64,000 bases of DNA from Helicobacter mesocricetorum (lineage in GTDB: Bacteria > Campylobacterota > Campylobacteria > Campylobacterales > Helicobacteraceae), in the NCBI RefSeq assembly GCF_900198605.1, contig NZ_FZPJ01000004.1, positions 1-64,000 on the forward strand, given 5' to 3'. A program made the translations under genes and the position numbers. This document shows positions 45,540 through 53,359 of the stretch, piece after piece (within the stretch, counting starts at the first letter, position 1; the number at the start of each line of letters is the position of its first letter). Under the pieces are notes generated by a model, which saw only the letters and a program-made list of their open reading frames with translations, did not search any database and was not told the DNA's origin.

Positions 45540-46185
45540 CACTTTGTATTCTTTTATTATGGCAAGTGCAATTTATGGTTTTCTTATTTTGAGTGTTTTG
45601 ATAGTAGGAAAAAATTTTACCTCAAAAGAAGATGTAGGATTGCAAACTCAAAATCTTGCTATCTCCTTAAATCAATTTATGCCCGATACACCACAAGTTC
45701 AGCCTCTTCAGCCTCCAATGCCCAAACCCATACAGAAGATTAATAAGCCTTTGCCTAAGAAAACCAAACCCAAACATCATCGCAAAGAATATAAAATGGT
45801 TCAACCCTCGCCGCAAGAGGCTTTAGAGCCACCGATACAAAAGGTTGCCTCCAATCCCAATCCAACTCCTACAAATCAGGCACCCCAGATGCTAACTTTT
45901 GGTAAGAATAATGATCCTTTTTTGCTCGCTATCAAACAGGCTATTGATAGGAATCTCCATTACCCAAGAAAGGCTAGAATGATGAGGATAGAGGGTGTTG
46001 TTACGATAGAATTTACTTTACTTGCAGGTGGAGGAGTTCAAAGTGTAAAGATTATAAAATCTTCAGGAAACCCTATTTTGGATAAATCGGCTTTAAGAAC
46101 TATTTTTGATGCACAAGAGAGTTTTCCATCAGCAAAAAATAATGTAATTATCCAAATCCCTATCCAATATCATTTAAAGAGCTAA
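45505..46185 (+). CDS. tonB: TonB energy transducer
   Basis: 226 residues. An N-terminal anchor (about 15-35), a Pro/Lys-rich spacer spanning the periplasm (about 63-130: PPMPKPIQKINKPLPKKTKP) and the C-terminal TonB domain (about 140-226, RKARMMRIEGVVTIEFTL...VQSVKIIKSSGNPILDKSA) are visible. It passes energy to outer-membrane TonB-dependent receptors for iron and related ligands. AAAAGGAAAAGATC precedes the ATG. Its 3' end overlaps the convergent dehydrogenase gene by 12 bp. Confidence 0.93.
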   Translation: MKTSVLPRNSNSTLYSFIMASAIYGFLILSVLIVGKNFTSKEDVGLQTQNLAISLNQFMPDTPQVQPLQPPMPKPIQKINKPLPKKTKPKHHRKEYKMVQPSPQEALEPPIQKVASNPNPTPTNQAPQMLTFGKNNDPFLLAIKQAIDRNLHYPRKARMMRIEGVVTIEFTLLAGGGVQSVKIIKSSGNPILDKSALRTIFDAQESFPSAKNNVIIQIPIQYHLKS

Positions 46186-47115
46186 AAACTCTTTAATGTT
46201 TTTAACTATCCCTTCGATTAATATTTCTTTGCTTTGTTCGTATCCCCAAGCGTTATGGGGAGTAAATAGCATTTGGTGAGAAATGCTTTTATCAAGCAAG
46301 GGATTATTTTCTTGTATAGGCTCCTTAGTAAATACATCAAGCCCTACATAGAATCTTCGCTGTTTTAGTGCTTGTGCTAAATCTTCTTCATTAATGATTC
46401 CGCCTCTTCCAATGTTGATTAAAATGCTATTTTCTTGCAGGAACGATAGGTTTTTTGCGTGGAGCAAATTTTGTGTTGCTGGATTTAAGGGTGCGTGGAT
46501 AGAAATTACAAAACTTGTTTTTAGGAGTTCTTCTAAAGGCAAGGATGGATAGTCTTTATTTGTGTTTTTGCCACTTGTTGAGTAATAGCATACCTTAGCA
46601 CCAAAGGCAGATGCTAATCTCGCAACTTCTCTTCCAATAGAACCCAATCCAATAATCCCCCATTGTTTGTTGTTTAAAAGCTCTAAAGGCAAAGAAAGTT
46701 CTGTAAAAAGAGGATTTTTGGCGTATTCTCCACTCTTAACATAAGAATCATAAAAGGGTAATTTTGCGCAAAGTCCTAAGGCTAACATTAAAGTGTGCTG
46801 TGCCACACTTTGGGTAGAATATCCAGCGACATTTTTAACTACTATGCCTAATTCTTTTGCGGCTTCTAAATCCACATTATTTATCCCGGTTGCTGTAATG
46901 CAAATAAGCTTTAAGTCTTGTTTGAGGGCTTCTAAGGTTTCTTTGTTTAAAACGACTTTATTGCTAAGAATAATATTTGCTCCTTTGCTTCTTTGCAAGG
47001 TTTCTTCGGGTTTGGTTGTAGGGTAGGCAGTGTAAGTGCCAAAAGATTCAAGTTTTGATTGGATATTGCTCTCCCCTAAACTTAAAGCGTCTAAAAACAC
47101 GATTTTGTTTTGCAT
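46174..47115 (-). CDS. D-2-hydroxyacid dehydrogenase
   Basis: 313 residues. NAD-dependent D-isomer-specific 2-hydroxyacid dehydrogenase. Rossmann motif GIIGLGSIGREVARLA (about 147-162), catalytic Arg region INIGRGGIINEEDL, Glu in GLDVFTKEP and His in FTPHNAWG are visible. The substrate (glycerate, lactate or similar) cannot be told. It is convergent with tonB (12-bp overlap) and divergent from argB. Confidence 0.9.
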   Translation of the reverse strand: MQNKIVFLDALSLGESNIQSKLESFGTYTAYPTTKPEETLQRSKGANIILSNKVVLNKETLEALKQDLKLICITATGINNVDLEAAKELGIVVKNVAGYSTQSVAQHTLMLALGLCAKLPFYDSYVKSGEYAKNPLFTELSLPLELLNNKQWGIIGLGSIGREVARLASAFGAKVCYYSTSGKNTNKDYPSLPLEELLKTSFVISIHAPLNPATQNLLHAKNLSFLQENSILINIGRGGIINEEDLAQALKQRRFYVGLDVFTKEPIQENNPLLDKSISHQMLFTPHNAWGYEQSKEILIEGIVKNIKEFLAL

Positions 47116-47166
47116 TGGGTATCCTTTTGGTATAATTTATACTATTTTACTACAAAAAGGAATAAA

Positions 47167-48021
47167 ATGCGCAATCATTCTAGAATCGTCTCTATCTTGC
47201 TTGATTCGCTTCCATATATTAGACTTTTTAGGGGTTCTAAAATTGTGATTAAGTATGGCGGTGCGGCACAAATTAATCCTCATTTAAAAGAGCAGTTTGC
47301 TATTGATATTGTTTTGCTTTATATGCTAGGGATTAAACCCATTATTGTTCATGGTGGGGGAAAAAGGATTAACGAATTATTAGAGCTACTCCAAATCCAA
47401 AGTCAATTTATTAATGGGCTTAGAGTAACAAGCATTGATGCTTTAAGGATTGTTGAAATGGTGCTTAGTGGCGAAATCAATAAAGAAATTACCGCATTTT
47501 TAAATTTTCACGGTGTAAATGCCATTGGTATTAGTGGCAAGGACGCCTCTTTATTACAAGCTAGAGAAAAAGATGGCGGGAAGTATGGCTACACTGGAGA
47601 AATTACAGAGGTTAGGGCAGAGGTAATTGATAATCTTTTAGAGCAGAATCTCATTCCTGTGATTGCACCCATTGCTAGTGGCGAAGAATCAGGGCATCCG
47701 GGGTTTAATGTTAATGCAGATAGTGTCGCAAGCTCTGTGGCTATTGCGACAAAAGCCCAAAGAGCTATTTTTTTAACAGATACTAGAGGGGTTTTAGATG
47801 AGAATAAAGAAATTTTAGAGAGTTTAAACTTGCAAGAAGCGCAAGAGTTAATCGCAAAAGGTGTGATTGTCGGTGGTATGATACCTAAAGTGGAAGCGTG
47901 TTTGGAATGTGTAAAACAAGGTGTGGAAAAAGCACATATTATTGATGGTAGAGTTCCGCATTCTCTTTTATTGGAGCTTTTTACCTCTCAAGGAATAGGA
48001 AGTCAGTTTATAGCAGAATGA
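47167..48021 (+). CDS. argB: Acetylglutamate kinase
   Basis: 284 residues. ArgB phosphorylates N-acetylglutamate in arginine biosynthesis. ATG at 47167 follows AAAAAGGAATAAA; an earlier in-frame ATG at 47110 has no ribosome site. Motifs: KIVIKYGGAA (about 27-36), IVHGGGKRINELL, VNADSVASSVA and VIVGGMIPKV. H. pylori is an arginine auxotroph lacking this step. With argD at 56.4 kb this argues for a more complete arginine pathway here. Confidence 0.95.
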   Translation: MRNHSRIVSILLDSLPYIRLFRGSKIVIKYGGAAQINPHLKEQFAIDIVLLYMLGIKPIIVHGGGKRINELLELLQIQSQFINGLRVTSIDALRIVEMVLSGEINKEITAFLNFHGVNAIGISGKDASLLQAREKDGGKYGYTGEITEVRAEVIDNLLEQNLIPVIAPIASGEESGHPGFNVNADSVASSVAIATKAQRAIFLTDTRGVLDENKEILESLNLQEAQELIAKGVIVGGMIPKVEACLECVKQGVEKAHIIDGRVPHSLLLELFTSQGIGSQFIAE

Positions 48022-48097
48022 AATTTTGATATTTTGTTAAAGATATAATTTCTTGATATAAGAATTAGACAAGATATTTTAGAGGAATCTCTTAGGA

Positions 48098-50323
48098 TTA
48101 TTGCTTTAATCCCAAGAGAGTGTTGAGAATCTGATCAGCGGTGGTAACAGATTTAGAGTTTGCTTGAAATCCTCTTTGCACGACAATAAGTTGCGTTAAT
48201 CCTCTACTAAGGTCTGTATTGCTCATCTCTAATTTAGAGGCTTCTACGGATGCCCTGCCCCCTGTTCCAGCAGTTCCTATTGTGGCTCGTCCAGAGTTTG
48301 GGCTTTCTGCATAGAGATTGCTTCCAGATTCTTGCAAACCTTCGTAATTCGCAAATGTTGCAACAGCTACTTGTGCCAAAGCAAGATCGCGTCCATTATT
48401 AAAGTGTCCTATCATTGTGCCTGTTTTATCAAAGTAGAAGCTTTCAAGCTGTCCTGATGGATAACCATCACCATTAACTTGTGTGGCTGAGGATTCTGAA
48501 CCTGTGCTTGTAAGTCCAGAATGTCCCCCTGCTGTCCCAAAATTTAAATTGATATTTTGTGGAAAAGCAGCTCCATTGTTGGGTTTAAATTGGATAGTAG
48601 AAGGATTAAATCCTAGCAATTCTCCTTGATTCCCAAAGGTTACACTACCGCCTTCTAAGATATTAGATCTTTGTGCGCTAGCCCCAAGTAACTCTGCGGG
48701 TTCTGGAACGATAACTTTCCAAGCCCATTCTTTATCTCTAATTTTGGTGAAGTCTATGGTTAAATTGTGTTTATTCCCAAGGCTGTCATAAATGGCAATA
48801 GTAGAAGCAAATTTAGCCATTCTTAAGCCGCTAGAAGTGGTAACATTTCCTCCTTCGACTAATACTCCTGTGTTTAATCCTTTCATTTGATTTTTAAAAA
48901 GAACATTGGTGGTTGTAAGTGTATCGTTATAAGCGGAGACAAATATGTTAAGATTGTCATACGCAGGTTGTCTTAAACCAGCACCTATACCTATTGTATT
49001 AGCACTTGCATTAAATCCATCTTGTTTGTTTTCAATTGCAAATTGTCCGCTATTATTGAGTATTACTTTAACACTAAAAGTTGATTGCACAAAAAGACCA
49101 TTGGCAGCCGCTGCGGCAGCTGCTGCAGAATCTCCACCAAATTGTTTAATTTTGTTTGCGTCTTGTTGGAGTAAGGCTCTTAAATCTTCTGTTGTTCGGA
49201 AGTTTCCTGAGGCAGAATCTGCATCGGTTTGTTGGGTATAGCTGTATCTAAAAGCAGTAGTTACGGTAATATTAGCACTATCGCTAAAAGCGGTGCCTCC
49301 TGTGATTTTAGCCCTTATGTTTTTCTTACTCGCATCACCATCAATTTGATTGGTATTTTGCAAGACAAGTCGCCCACTTCTAATGAGGGCTTCTACGCCT
49401 GTGGTATCTTTTTGGTTATTAATGGCTACTTGTGCAGAGAGTAAATTAGAAGACCTAGAAGTTTGTGGGTTATTTGTCCAAGTAATATCAACTTCATTAA
49501 TAGTAATAGTTGTAGAACCTGCGTAAGCACTATCAATGTCTAGGGCTTGTGAAGTAGCGGTTTGGTAGCTTACCCATATCCCTTGATTTTCTTGTAAGCG
49601 CATAGATTCTCCAGCATCATTAAACATAACTCCCATATCTTGCTCAACTTCAAGTTGTCTATCTTTAGTATCATAAGTCCTATCTAATCCACCTGCTAAA
49701 TAGTTATTTGTTGCTGTGCTATCTAAGGGGTTTGGGAGAGTGGTATGCTCTGTTCTTACTCCGCTTGTTAAATTGATAGCTCCCGTAACATTTGTAGTTG
49801 CTCTTGCTGGGATAGTAAGTCGAGGATCGATAGTGATGTTTCCAGTGGGTCTAGTAGAATCTACGGTTCCTGTGCCTGATGAATTAAGATCTCCTAAATC
49901 TCTAAGCCACCCTTGGACAATGTATCCGCTTGTTGTTACAAGATTTCCTACTGCATCAAAGGATAATCCCCCATCTCTTGTATAAAGATGAGATACACCG
50001 CCATTCCCACTTACTACAAACATACCATTTCCTGTTAATGCCAAGTCTGCCTTTCTTTGTGTGTTTTGTAAAGAGCCTTGTGAGAAAACTTTTGTAGTAG
50101 TTTCTATCCCGGTTCCAAGTCCAATAGAATAGTCATTAACACCACCAAAACCATTATATGGAACTGTTGCACCACGTTGAGTTTGAACAATCATAGTAGA
50201 AAAATCTGCACGGGAGTATTTAAAGCCATTGGTATTGACATTGGCAATATTATTGGATTCGACATCTAATGCGATTTGATGCGCCTGCATACCGCCTACT
50301 CCGGACCATAGAGATCGTAACAT
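48098..50323 (-). CDS. flgE: Flagellar hook protein FlgE
   Basis: 741 residues, similar to Helicobacter FlgE (about 718). The start at 50323 (AAAGGAT upstream) gives MLRSLWSGVGGMQAHQIALDV, the axial N-terminal domain. The last 45 residues (SNTDLSRGLTQLIVVQRGFQANSKS...) are the C-terminal coiled axial motif. The middle forms the variable outer domains, including eight Ala in a row. The flgE protein builds the universal joint between rod and filament. The frame extends upstream, but it then crosses the promoter. A sigma-54 site lies 38-57 nt upstream. Confidence 0.95.
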   Translation of the reverse strand: MLRSLWSGVGGMQAHQIALDVESNNIANVNTNGFKYSRADFSTMIVQTQRGATVPYNGFGGVNDYSIGLGTGIETTTKVFSQGSLQNTQRKADLALTGNGMFVVSGNGGVSHLYTRDGGLSFDAVGNLVTTSGYIVQGWLRDLGDLNSSGTGTVDSTRPTGNITIDPRLTIPARATTNVTGAINLTSGVRTEHTTLPNPLDSTATNNYLAGGLDRTYDTKDRQLEVEQDMGVMFNDAGESMRLQENQGIWVSYQTATSQALDIDSAYAGSTTITINEVDITWTNNPQTSRSSNLLSAQVAINNQKDTTGVEALIRSGRLVLQNTNQIDGDASKKNIRAKITGGTAFSDSANITVTTAFRYSYTQQTDADSASGNFRTTEDLRALLQQDANKIKQFGGDSAAAAAAAANGLFVQSTFSVKVILNNSGQFAIENKQDGFNASANTIGIGAGLRQPAYDNLNIFVSAYNDTLTTTNVLFKNQMKGLNTGVLVEGGNVTTSSGLRMAKFASTIAIYDSLGNKHNLTIDFTKIRDKEWAWKVIVPEPAELLGASAQRSNILEGGSVTFGNQGELLGFNPSTIQFKPNNGAAFPQNINLNFGTAGGHSGLTSTGSESSATQVNGDGYPSGQLESFYFDKTGTMIGHFNNGRDLALAQVAVATFANYEGLQESGSNLYAESPNSGRATIGTAGTGGRASVEASKLEMSNTDLSRGLTQLIVVQRGFQANSKSVTTADQILNTLLGLKQ
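49103..49126 (-). repeat. GCN codon run coding eight alanines in flgE
   Basis: Eight consecutive GCN codons (GCA, GCA, GCT, GCC, GCA, GCG, GCT, GCC) in the variable middle of FlgE. Codons are mixed, so it is not a slippage tract at the base level. Confidence 0.7.
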
Positions 50324-50360
50324 TTGCAATCCTTTTAGTAAAAAAGTATTTTTCAGACAA

Positions 50361-50380
50361 TAAAGCAAATACTATTCCAA
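50361..50380 (-). promoter_or_regulatory. Sigma-54 (RpoN) promoter of flgE
   Basis: Minus strand reads TTGGAATAGTATTTGCTTTA: GG at 50378-50377 and GC at 50366-50365 with exact 10-nt spacing and the TTGGAA...TTGCTT form typical of the Campylobacterota flagellar sites. Hook genes in this group are RpoN/FlgR-controlled. Confidence 0.85.
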
Positions 50381-50415
50381 TTTTGTATTTTCTAAGGGTT
50401 GGATTGCGAAGTTAT

Positions 50416-51315
50416 TTAAGAAAGGTTTTTAGATAAAAGCATTTCTGAAACTTCGTGTGCGCTACCACAAAAATGTTCTTTAAATTGTGTTTTATTAAAG
50501 GTTTTTTGTCGTTTTGCTAACTGTAAAGTATGGGTTGTAATTAATGATTCTAAGTATTCTTTGGAAAACTCTCCTTTTAAGAATTGCCTTACTTCCTTAA
50601 TGCCTATACTCTTAGCCCATTGATAAGAATCCCCAAAGCGATTTAAGAGTGTTGTTACCTCCTCTATAAGTCCTTTTTGCAACATAAGGTGAGTTCTTTT
50701 TGTAATTTTTTGCTTGAGTTCTTCTTTAGATAAGAGTATTTCATAAATTTCACAATTTTTTAAAAGGGGTATTGGAGGGTTTTTTTGGAAATATTGCGTG
50801 GGAGTTAAAGAGGTGCTAAAATAAATCTCTAACGCTTTATTGGTGCGATAGGTATCATTGGGATGGATCTTTGTTGTTTTATCAATAGATTTTAGATAAA
50901 TAAAGCGGGATTGTTGGGTGGAAAATGTATGGATTTTTTGCCGTATAGCTGTTTTTTCTTCTTGGGTGAGTTTAGGGAATGTTGAGAGTCCTTCTAAGAG
51001 TATTTTTAGATAAAAGCTTGTTCCCCCGACAATTAAGAGGTTTTTTTGATGATTTTTTGCATAAGCTTTAGCTTTTTGGTATTCTTGGATAAAAACTTGT
51101 GCATTATGAGATTCCTTTGGGGTTAAAATATCGATACCAAAGTGCGGTATTTCTCTTATTTCTTCTTTAGAGGGTTTTGCAGAGGCGATATTGATTTGCT
51201 GATAAATGCTTAGAGAATCCAAAGAAAGGATAATAGCGTTTAATTTATCGGCAAGGTTTAAGGATAGTTCGGTTTTGCCAGAGCCACTTGCTCCTAAAAT
51301 GGCAATTTCTCTCAA
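50416..51315 (-). CDS. miaA: tRNA dimethylallyltransferase
   Basis: 299 residues. MiaA adds the dimethylallyl group to A37 of tRNAs reading UNN codons. The P-loop ILGASGSGKTELS (6-18), SLDSLSIYQQINIASAKP (the substrate loop) and GGTSFYLKILLEG are visible, as well as ...ESLITTHTLQLAKRQKTF near the C-terminus. It overlaps proC by 4 bp in a fliW-proC-miaA transcription unit on the minus strand. Confidence 0.93.
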   Translation of the reverse strand: MREIAILGASGSGKTELSLNLADKLNAIILSLDSLSIYQQINIASAKPSKEEIREIPHFGIDILTPKESHNAQVFIQEYQKAKAYAKNHQKNLLIVGGTSFYLKILLEGLSTFPKLTQEEKTAIRQKIHTFSTQQSRFIYLKSIDKTTKIHPNDTYRTNKALEIYFSTSLTPTQYFQKNPPIPLLKNCEIYEILLSKEELKQKITKRTHLMLQKGLIEEVTTLLNRFGDSYQWAKSIGIKEVRQFLKGEFSKEYLESLITTHTLQLAKRQKTFNKTQFKEHFCGSAHEVSEMLLSKNLS

Positions 51316-52049
51316 GCAGAATTCTTGGAAGCTAAAATAGCTTCAAAAAAGGCATTCCTTAGGGCATTCTTTTCTAAACTTGCTATTCCTTGAGCCGTAG
51401 AGCCTCCCGGACTCATTACGTTTTCTTTTAAAAATGTGGGATGTTGGGTTTGAAGAAGTGTTCCAAAGCCAGCAAATAGTGTTTTGACTATACGGGTAGC
51501 TTGTTCTCTAGTTAGCCCGTTAGTTACTGCAGAATCTATTATGGATTCTGCAACGAGGGCTAGAAAAGCCGGAGCGCAACCGCTAAGAGCTGTCGCTATT
51601 GGGAATAATGTTTCTTCAAGCCAAATACAATCCCCAATGCTATTAAAGATTTCAACGGCTTCGTTTTTATAGGATTCATCACCACATAAACTTGTCATAG
51701 ATTTACCAACACTTGCGCAAACATTTGGCATAGCACGAATATAATATTTAGATTGTATAGCTTTTCGCAATGTTTCTAGGGGGATAGCATTTAGTATGGA
51801 ATAAAGACATTTTGCCTCCCCTGTAAATTGGAAGCTATTAAGGGCATAAGGCTTTATGCAAAGTAGGACTTCTTTATTGTCAATTTTAATCTCTTTGGGG
51901 TTGTATTGAGGGGTTGCTTGGAATTGTGAGCAGAAGTCTTCGATTTTTTTAGAATCTCTGCCACATACCTGTATTTCAAACTTTCCTTTTAAGCCTTCGC
52001 AAATGGCTTTTGCCATTTTTCCATAGCCTACAATAAGGAGTGTTTTCAT
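51312..52049 (-). CDS. proC: Pyrroline-5-carboxylate reductase
   Basis: 245 residues. ProC reduces pyrroline-5-carboxylate to proline with NADPH. N-terminal VGYGKMAKAICEGL is the Rossmann loop; C-terminal TALSGCAPAFLALVAESIIDSAV and MSPGGSTAQGIASLEK are the P5CR signatures. Shorter than E. coli ProC (269), as in Helicobacter. It overlaps fliW by 4 bp and miaA by 4 bp, indicating translational coupling. Confidence 0.93.
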   Translation of the reverse strand: MKTLLIVGYGKMAKAICEGLKGKFEIQVCGRDSKKIEDFCSQFQATPQYNPKEIKIDNKEVLLCIKPYALNSFQFTGEAKCLYSILNAIPLETLRKAIQSKYYIRAMPNVCASVGKSMTSLCGDESYKNEAVEIFNSIGDCIWLEETLFPIATALSGCAPAFLALVAESIIDSAVTNGLTREQATRIVKTLFAGFGTLLQTQHPTFLKENVMSPGGSTAQGIASLEKNALRNAFFEAILASKNSA

Positions 52050-52477
52050 ATTTTGGCATTAAAATCAAAAAATTTTGAAATGGGTTCTGATAAGCCAAAA
52101 TTTTCATATCTAAAGCTTTCTAAAACAACTTGTGCCATAGTGAGGGTTTCAAAATTAAAAAGTAGTGGTGCTAGAAAATTTACCGTTGATTCTTCAATAG
52201 GTTCTCTAATACAGACAATATTTAATGTTGCAAGTTTGGTGTTTGTTGGATCTATATTGGTTTTTCCTGGTAGCTCTAAGAGTGCTTTAATGGGGGCTGG
52301 AATTTCAAATTGATAATCTGCTCGCATTGTATAAGGATTAACCAAAGTAAAAGAAATTCCATCATCCCCGCAACTTTTTAGTTGCATAAAAGTCTCATCA
52401 TCTTTTGCAATTTTTTCTAATGTCATTTTTTGGATATGCTCAAATCCTAAGATTGGAGATTTTACTAGAAATTCCAT
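52046..52477 (-). CDS. fliW: Flagellar assembly factor FliW
   Basis: 143 residues from ATG at 52477 (AAGG upstream; an earlier ATG at 52501 adds 8 residues). FliW binds flagellin and the regulator CsrA, linking flagellin level to its own translation. The stretch ILGFEHIQKMTLEKI and the FTLVNPYTMRADYQFEIP/NFLAPLLFNFETLTMAQ segments fit the FliW fold. It is the first gene of fliW-proC-miaA and close to flgE. Confidence 0.88.
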   Translation of the reverse strand: MEFLVKSPILGFEHIQKMTLEKIAKDDETFMQLKSCGDDGISFTLVNPYTMRADYQFEIPAPIKALLELPGKTNIDPTNTKLATLNIVCIREPIEESTVNFLAPLLFNFETLTMAQVVLESFRYENFGLSEPISKFFDFNAKI

Positions 52478-52600
52478 ATGCTTGAACCTTGTAAAAATCA
52501 TTTTTAAAAGAATTAAAGTTTTATACCAAACATTCTATCGTAATAAAAGCAAAAAATCAATTTTTATTTAAAATTTATAAAACCTGTATGTAACTTAAGT

Positions 52601-52606
52601 TATAAT
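52601..52606 (+). promoter_or_regulatory. -10 box upstream of bamD
   Basis: AGTTATAATCG, about 70 nt before the start codon; the leader of about 65 nt is otherwise featureless. Confidence 0.4.
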
Positions 52607-52676
52607 CGCCAATTTAAATTTATAAACAATGTGATTGTTAATATGTTGAGGCGAAAATATCGTTTTAAGGGATAAA

Positions 52677-53354
52677 ATGATGCAGTTTTTTAGAATCTGT
52701 TTTTTGAGTGTAGGTGTTTTAATAGGTGTTATAGGGCTTAGTGCTTGTTCTTCAAAGACAAATAGTGGTTTAGCACTTGATGAGATTAATAAGCCTGCGG
52801 ATTATTGGTATGAAAATATGCTTAAAGAAATTCGTAATGGGGATTTAGAAAAAGCAGATAGTTACTTTGTTTCTTTGCAAAGTGAGCATTTAAATTCTCC
52901 TTTGCTTTCTGAAGCAATGCTTATTTTAGGTAGGGCGCATATGCAATCAGAGGAATATCTTTTGGCAAGCTTTTATTTTGATGAATTCATTAAACGTTTT
53001 GGGGATGAAAGAAATATTGATTTTGTGGAGTTTTTGAAGTTACAGGCGAATTATTTTGCTTTTGCAAAACAGCATAGAGACCAACAGCTTTTAATGGATT
53101 CTGTTAAATTAGCCGAAAACTTTAGCGACAAATATCCTTATTCGCGTTATCGTCCATTCTCTGATATGATATTACTAAGGCTCCAACTAGCAAATCTTAG
53201 CCTAGAAAAAGAAATTATAAGGATTTATAAAAGGAAGGATAAGAAGCAAGCTGTTGAATATTATCAGAAAAAAATTGATGAAAATGCTTGGATAAAAGAT
53301 GTTTTTTATCAAGAAGCCAAGTCGCCTTGGTATCAGAAAATCTTTGAATGGTAG
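52677..53354 (+). CDS. bamD: Outer-membrane assembly lipoprotein BamD
   Basis: 225 residues with a lipoprotein signal: lipobox LSAC with Cys24. Repeated helical (TPR) units follow (about 40-200: MLKEIRNGDLEKAD..., LLASFYFDEFIKRFG..., NFSDKYPYSRY). BamD is a core part of the BAM complex that inserts beta-barrel proteins such as LptD. It precedes lon with a small overlap zone, as in H. pylori (HP1378-HP1379). Confidence 0.92.
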   Translation: MMQFFRICFLSVGVLIGVIGLSACSSKTNSGLALDEINKPADYWYENMLKEIRNGDLEKADSYFVSLQSEHLNSPLLSEAMLILGRAHMQSEEYLLASFYFDEFIKRFGDERNIDFVEFLKLQANYFAFAKQHRDQQLLMDSVKLAENFSDKYPYSRYRPFSDMILLRLQLANLSLEKEIIRIYKRKDKKQAVEYYQKKIDENAWIKDVFYQEAKSPWYQKIFEW

Positions 53355-53359
53355 GAAAT

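Noticed and set aside
50324-50368. Upstream extension of flgE to 50368
   Set aside because: The extra codons run over the sigma-54 promoter, and the protein from 50323 has the classical hook N-terminus.
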